Below the pieces are notes generated by a model. That model saw nothing but the letters and a program-made list of their open reading frames with translations. It ran no database searches and had not been told where the DNA came from. From the NCBI GenBank assembly GCA_900552955.1, contig USBO01000022.1:1-17280 (forward strand): a stretch of DNA of 17,280 nucleotides. The letters run 5' to 3'. This DNA comes from an uncultured Alistipes sp. (GTDB lineage Bacteria > Bacteroidota > Bacteroidia > Bacteroidales > Rikenellaceae). The translations under genes and the position numbers were made by a program. Below are positions 13,584 to 17,280 of the stretch, in pieces; the stretch's first letter is position 1, and each line of letters begins with the position of its first letter.

Positions 13584-14343
13584 TCTCTGCGCCCTGCTCG
13601 TCGCGGGATGCCGCGACGATGAGCGCCTCTCGTACGGAAAGGGTGCGCTGGAGGGCGAAGCCCCGCCGAGCGGCGTGCAGAGCGTCAGCGTCCTCAAATC
13701 GCTCTATCACGACCGCACGACGCGCATCGTGCACGACATCTCGGTGCAGGGGCACATCGTGGCCAACGACACCTCGGGCGAATTCCACAAGGAGATCGTC
13801 GTCGAGGACGACACGGGCGGCATCGTCCTCTCGATCGACGACGAACGGCTCTACCGCACCTGCCGGCTGTTCGATTTCGTGACGATCCACTGCCAGGGGC
13901 TGGCGCTGGGCAGCGAGGGCGGGACACTGCTGCTGGGATGCTTCCCCACGGGCGGCTACTGCGTCGACCGCATCCCCGCGACCGATGTCGCGCGCTACCT
14001 CTCCGTGACGCCGGCCGCCGCACGGCGGCAACCGCTGACGCTCCGTTTCGACGAGGTCGCGCCCCGTCATATCAGCCGCTACGTCCGCTTCGATCGGGTG
14101 CGGTTCGCCGACGAAGGGACGACCTGGTGCGACTTCGACCCCGAGAGCGGCGACCCCGTCACCACCGACCGCACGCTGCTCGATGCCGCCGGCCGGCAAT
14201 TCGTCGTGCGCACCGACCGCCGCTGCCTCTACGCCCGCAAACCGCTGCCCGCCGGCGAAGGGACGCTCTGCGGTATCATCGAATCGTTCAACGGCCGCTA
14301 TCGGCTGCGCGTCACCAACCACGAAATCCTCTTCGAACCCTAA
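13561..14343 (+). CDS. DUF5689-type lipoprotein, second of a tandem pair (260 aa)
   Basis: Paralogue of the preceding gene. The signal MKTIALFSLCALLVAGC has a clean lipobox VAGC with Cys17, followed by the acidic RDDE, a context like the surface-export signals of Bacteroidota lipoproteins. The diagnostic block is ISVQGHIVANDTSGEFHKEI (60-79) and VEDDTGGIVLSID (81-93), aligning directly with its neighbour. The C-terminal half is divergent, ending LCGIIESFNGRYRLRVTNHEILFEP in two recognisable beta stretches. The 23-base overlap with the upstream gene implies translational coupling. The stop at 14341-14343 borders a bidirectional terminator shared with lpdA. Confidence 0.77.
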   Translation: MKTIALFSLCALLVAGCRDDERLSYGKGALEGEAPPSGVQSVSVLKSLYHDRTTRIVHDISVQGHIVANDTSGEFHKEIVVEDDTGGIVLSIDDERLYRTCRLFDFVTIHCQGLALGSEGGTLLLGCFPTGGYCVDRIPATDVARYLSVTPAAARRQPLTLRFDEVAPRHISRYVRFDRVRFADEGTTWCDFDPESGDPVTTDRTLLDAAGRQFVVRTDRRCLYARKPLPAGEGTLCGIIESFNGRYRLRVTNHEILFEP

Positions 14344-14370
14344 AAAAGACGGGGTGCACATGCACCCCGT
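14344..14370. terminator. Bidirectional terminator between the DUF5689 operon and lpdA
   Basis: A 9-bp or longer stem (arms 14349-14357 and 14362-14370, loop ACAT) lies 5 bases past the stop of the plus-strand gene and 25 bases past the lpdA stop. On the minus strand it is followed by TC and six T residues; on the plus strand only by TTC, so it should be stronger for lpdA. Confidence 0.75.
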
Positions 14371-14395
14371 TTCAAGTGTTTCTGCACACGGCCGG

Positions 14396-15763
14396 TCAAC
14401 GCTCCGGCACCGCGGCCGCGGCCTCCATCACCCCTTCGTTCATCGTCGGATGGGCATGGATCGTGTGGGCGATCTGCCGCGCCGTGGCCCCCAGACGGCA
14501 GGCCAGCGTGGGTTCGGCCAGCATCTCGGTCACGCTGGCACCCACCAGATGGGCGCCGATCAACCGGTCCTGGGCATCGAACAGCAGCTTGACGAAGCCG
14601 TCGCGTTCGCCGGCGGCCGCAGCCTTGCCCGAGGCCATGAACGAATAGCGCCCTACCGTATAGGCAATCCCTTTCGCCTGCGCCTCCCGCTCGGTCAGCC
14701 CCACCGACGCCACCTCGGGCGCGGTGAAGATGCACGATGGGACGACGGTGTAATCCACCGGCTCCGATTCGACGCCGCAGATATGCTCCACGCAGTGCTG
14801 CGCCTCGGCCGACGCCACATGCGCCAGCGCCGGACCGGGCACGATGTCGCCCACGGCATAGAGCCCCGCGACGTTCGTGCGATAGTGCTCGTCCACCGCG
14901 ATCTTTCCGCGTTCGATGTGCACGCCCAGCTCCTCGAGCCCGAGCCCTTCGAGGTTCGCCTGGATGCCGACGGCCGACAGCACTTTGTCGGCCACTAACT
15001 CCTCCTTGCCCTTTTTGCCCTCGATGCGCACGCGGCACCGGCCGTCGTCGCCGACCGTCACGCCCTCGACCGTCGCGGAGGTCAGCACCGTGATGCGCTG
15101 CTTGCGGAACGCCCGCTCCATCGTGCGCGCCACCTCCTCGTCCTCGAGCGGCATCATCTGCGGCAGGTATTCGACGACGGTCACCCGCACGCCGAGCGCG
15201 GCATAGAACGACGCGAACTCGCAGCCGATGGCCCCCGACCCCACGACGATCATCGTTTCGGGCAGTTCTTCGAGCAGCAGCGCGTCGCGCGACGAGAGAA
15301 CGTGACGGTGGTCGATCGGCATGAAGGGCATCTCGCGCGGCCGCGCGCCCGTCGCCAGGACGATATGGTCGGCCGAGACCGTCCGCTCGCCCACGACGAC
15401 CCGTCCCTCGCCCGCCAGTCGGGCTTCGCCGCGCAGCACGTCGATTCCGTGCTTCTCCAGCAGGAACTCGACCCCCTTGCGCATCGTCTCCGAGACGCCG
15501 CGCGAACGGGCGACCATCCGCGCCAAATCGGGTTTAGCCTCGCCGTCGAGCATCACGCCGAAGGTGTCGGCCGTGCGGCAATAGTGGTAGACCTGCGCGC
15601 TTTTGAGCAGCGCTTTGGTGGGGATGCACCCGCGGTTGAGGCAGACACCGCCCAGTTCGGCACGCTCGGCGAGCGCCACTTTGCGGCCCAGTTCCGCAGC
15701 ACGAAGCGCCGCACCCATACCGCCCGGGCCGCCGCCGATGACCAGAATGTCGTAGTGGTTCAT
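14396..15763 (-). CDS. lpdA: Dihydrolipoyl dehydrogenase (E3)
   Basis: Cytosolic FAD flavoenzyme that reoxidises dihydrolipoamide with NAD+, serving 2-oxoacid dehydrogenase complexes and/or glycine cleavage. The 455 residues match the family. The FAD site is VIGGGPGGMGAA (8-19), and the redox disulfide Cys41/Cys46 lies in GGVCLNRGCIPTK. A second Rossmann motif, VVGSGAIGCEFAS, precedes the NAD site, the FAD site closes with YAVGDIV, and the C-terminal dimer interface carries HAHPTMNE with the catalytic pair His438/Glu443. No E1, E2 or gcv gene is in the window, so the partner complex is unknown. The ATG at 15763 lies 13 bases after the stop of the C69 dipeptidase gene; co-transcription is likely. 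Confidence 0.95.
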   Translation of the reverse strand: MNHYDILVIGGGPGGMGAALRAAELGRKVALAERAELGGVCLNRGCIPTKALLKSAQVYHYCRTADTFGVMLDGEAKPDLARMVARSRGVSETMRKGVEFLLEKHGIDVLRGEARLAGEGRVVVGERTVSADHIVLATGARPREMPFMPIDHRHVLSSRDALLLEELPETMIVVGSGAIGCEFASFYAALGVRVTVVEYLPQMMPLEDEEVARTMERAFRKQRITVLTSATVEGVTVGDDGRCRVRIEGKKGKEELVADKVLSAVGIQANLEGLGLEELGVHIERGKIAVDEHYRTNVAGLYAVGDIVPGPALAHVASAEAQHCVEHICGVESEPVDYTVVPSCIFTAPEVASVGLTEREAQAKGIAYTVGRYSFMASGKAAAAGERDGFVKLLFDAQDRLIGAHLVGASVTEMLAEPTLACRLGATARQIAHTIHAHPTMNEGVMEAAAAVPER

Positions 15764-15776
15764 AAGTTATAAGCGA

Positions 15777-17280
15777 TTAATTTTCAATCACTTTCAGAAT
15801 CTCTCCGTTATCGGCCGCCACGGCGCGCCGCCACTTCTCATCGTAGCCCGGGAAGAGAATCTCGCCCGGGATGTCGCGGCCGTGGCCGTTATCCTTGAAC
15901 TTGCCGGGCTCGGTCTCGCCCTTCACATTGCCGTCGATGTACTTCACCAACAAATATTCGTCCATCTGCTTCCACAGGTCGAACAGCGTCTGCGCCGTCA
16001 TCAGCGAATAGTCGGTCACGTACTTCACGCGCGCGCGTCCCTTGAGCCGCTGCGCCTCGGCCACCACCTCGCGCACCTCGCCGAGCACCCGATTCTCCCA
16101 CCGGTCGGCCACCGCCTGCAAATCCTTCGCCATGCGGTCGTAACGCAGGTACGCGAAATTGGTCACGCGGTTAAAGAGCCAGAACATCGACGTGGGCGAA
16201 TACTTCAGCATCGAACCGTTGCGCTCGCTCAGGCACTCGGGCACGCGGTCGACCGAACAGAAGATCGGGGTGAGGCACGACGTGGCGGCATCGTCGACGC
16301 CGAACCACAGGATGCCCAGATCGTCGCCCGACCGACGGCTCGCCTGCCCCACCATCCAGAAACCGGTCTGCTGCGTGGCTGTGGCGCGCTCGTTGACATA
16401 CTCCGTGCCGTCGACCTCGAACGACATCGGACGCCAGCGGTACGGCAGTCCGCAGCCGCCGGCACCCAAATCCCTGGTCATGTCCATCGGCGTCCCCTCG
16501 TAGTGGTCGCGCATGGCGTCGAACACCTCCTTGGGCGAGACCTTGTGTGCGGGTTTCACCCACAGCGGCATCCGGTTGGCGGGATTGTGTCCCATCGCAT
16601 AGTCGACATAGGCGTCCATCCCGTCGGCCACGCGGCGGAAGAAGCTCCACACACGGGCCTCGCAGGCGCGCAGCGCCGAGAAATCGGCCGGCGCATAGGC
16701 GTCGCAGAAGCTGAACCCGGCATCCGGCCCCTCGTAATAGCCCCTCTCGCGAGCGAAGGCGATCACGTCGGGCGCATAGAGGCAGTTGTCGGGGTCGTCG
16801 AGCGGGAAGGTCGTGATGCGCGCCTGATTGGCATGGCCCGACACATAGCCGTCGGGGATGCGGCGCGCCACCCACACGATCCCCTTGCGGGCGTTGCCGC
16901 CCCTGCCGTCCGGCTCGAAGCCCTTGCCGATCACCTCCATGATCCACGCCTCGTCGGGGTCGGCGATCGAGAACGACTCACCCTCCGACGCATAGCCGTA
17001 GGTATCGGCCAGCTCGGCCATCACGCGGATCGCCTCGCGCGCCGTGCGGGCGCGTTGCAGCGTGATGTAGATCATCGAACCGTAGTCCATCCGCCCCGTC
17101 GAATCGGCCAGTTCGCTGCGGCCCCCGTAGGTCGTCTCGGTGATGATGAGCGAATGTTCGTTCATGTTGCCCACCGTGGAGTAAGGGTGTTCCACCTGCG
17201 GGATGTCGCCCAGATAGCGCCCCGTGTCCCATTCGTAGACCGAGAGCATCGTGCCCGGGCGGCAGCCGCCGCGCGGAGCG
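15777..17280 (-). CDS. C69 (U34) family dipeptidase, 5'-truncated
   Basis: Ntn-hydrolase-type dipeptidase related to Lactobacillus PepD. About 501 C-terminal residues are visible; the frame stays open to the window edge, so the in-frame Met at 17249 is internal, not the start. The visible start, CRPGTMLSVYEWDTGRYLG, then VGNMNEHSLIITETTYGG and ADPDEAWIMEVIG match Bacteroidota C69 proteins. The N-terminal Cys nucleophile and any signal peptide lie outside the window, so neither catalytic competence nor export can be judged here. In relatives the enzyme is often exported and cleaves dipeptides from digested protein or peptidoglycan-type peptides, which is a family-level inference. lpdA follows after 13 bases. 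Confidence 0.87.
   Translation of the reverse strand, partial: APRGGCRPGTMLSVYEWDTGRYLGDIPQVEHPYSTVGNMNEHSLIITETTYGGRSELADSTGRMDYGSMIYITLQRARTAREAIRVMAELADTYGYASEGESFSIADPDEAWIMEVIGKGFEPDGRGGNARKGIVWVARRIPDGYVSGHANQARITTFPLDDPDNCLYAPDVIAFARERGYYEGPDAGFSFCDAYAPADFSALRACEARVWSFFRRVADGMDAYVDYAMGHNPANRMPLWVKPAHKVSPKEVFDAMRDHYEGTPMDMTRDLGAGGCGLPYRWRPMSFEVDGTEYVNERATATQQTGFWMVGQASRRSGDDLGILWFGVDDAATSCLTPIFCSVDRVPECLSERNGSMLKYSPTSMFWLFNRVTNFAYLRYDRMAKDLQAVADRWENRVLGEVREVVAEAQRLKGRARVKYVTDYSLMTAQTLFDLWKQMDEYLLVKYIDGNVKGETEPGKFKDNGHGRDIPGEILFPGYDEKWRRAVAADNGEILKVIEN

Noticed and set aside
1..17280. Mobile element, phage, CRISPR or defence island
   Set aside because: No transposase, integrase or phage-type gene, no regularly spaced repeats and no flanking inverted repeats were found. 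Gene content and base composition look uniformly chromosomal.

Overview
The window looks like a chromosomal stretch from a GC-rich member of the Bacteroidota, most likely the Rikenellaceae (Alistipes or a close relative). This rests on several signs: families largely confined to Bacteroidota (DUF5606, DUF5689, FISUMP-like lipoproteins, C69 dipeptidases of the Bacteroides type), several lipoproteins, no obvious Shine-Dalgarno sequences, and Bacteroidota-type -7 elements (TAnnTTTG) about 20-60 bases ahead of many start codons. The genus is an inference from content and base composition, not from a marker gene.

Layout. 1-685 (+): 3' part of a metal-type ABC transporter ATPase, cut by the window edge. 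765-1055 (-): small helical hypothetical protein with its own terminator. 1204-1998 (-): secreted protein with an OmpA-like motif. 2136-3503 (-): FISUMP-like lipoprotein. 3658-5436 (-): argS. 5620-6645 (+): tRNA-dihydrouridine synthase, divergent from argS. 6649-8849 (-): lipoprotein aldose 1-epimerase followed by an HTH_42 winged-helix protein with a QxQ motif, the hallmark of AlkZ-like DNA glycosylases. 9083-9553 (-): methylglyoxal synthase. 9682-11498 (-): MscS channel, small lipoprotein and DUF5606 protein as a likely operon. 11581-14343 (+): phosphoserine phosphatase with ACT domains followed by two tandem DUF5689 lipoproteins. 14396-17280 (-): C69 dipeptidase (5' end outside the window) and dihydrolipoyl dehydrogenase.

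Most genes are housekeeping: tRNA charging (argS), tRNA modification (dus), serine synthesis (serB), the methylglyoxal bypass (mgsA), sugar mutarotation (galM), the E3 subunit of 2-oxoacid dehydrogenases (lpdA), osmotic protection (mscS) and metal uptake. The cell envelope is represented by five signal-peptide or lipoprotein products of unknown role plus the exported epimerase. Good intrinsic terminators punctuate the units at 701-738, 2064-2094, 3595-3640, 9033-9070, 9633-9659 and 14344-14370.

I saw no CRISPR array, transposase, integrase, phage gene, rRNA or tRNA gene, and no gene-free stretch longer than 300 bases. I did not find a clearly new multi-gene system. The points most worth a second look are the AlkZ-like candidate glycosylase, the serB-linked DUF5689 lipoprotein pair, and the secreted OmpA-like/FISUMP-like neighbours.
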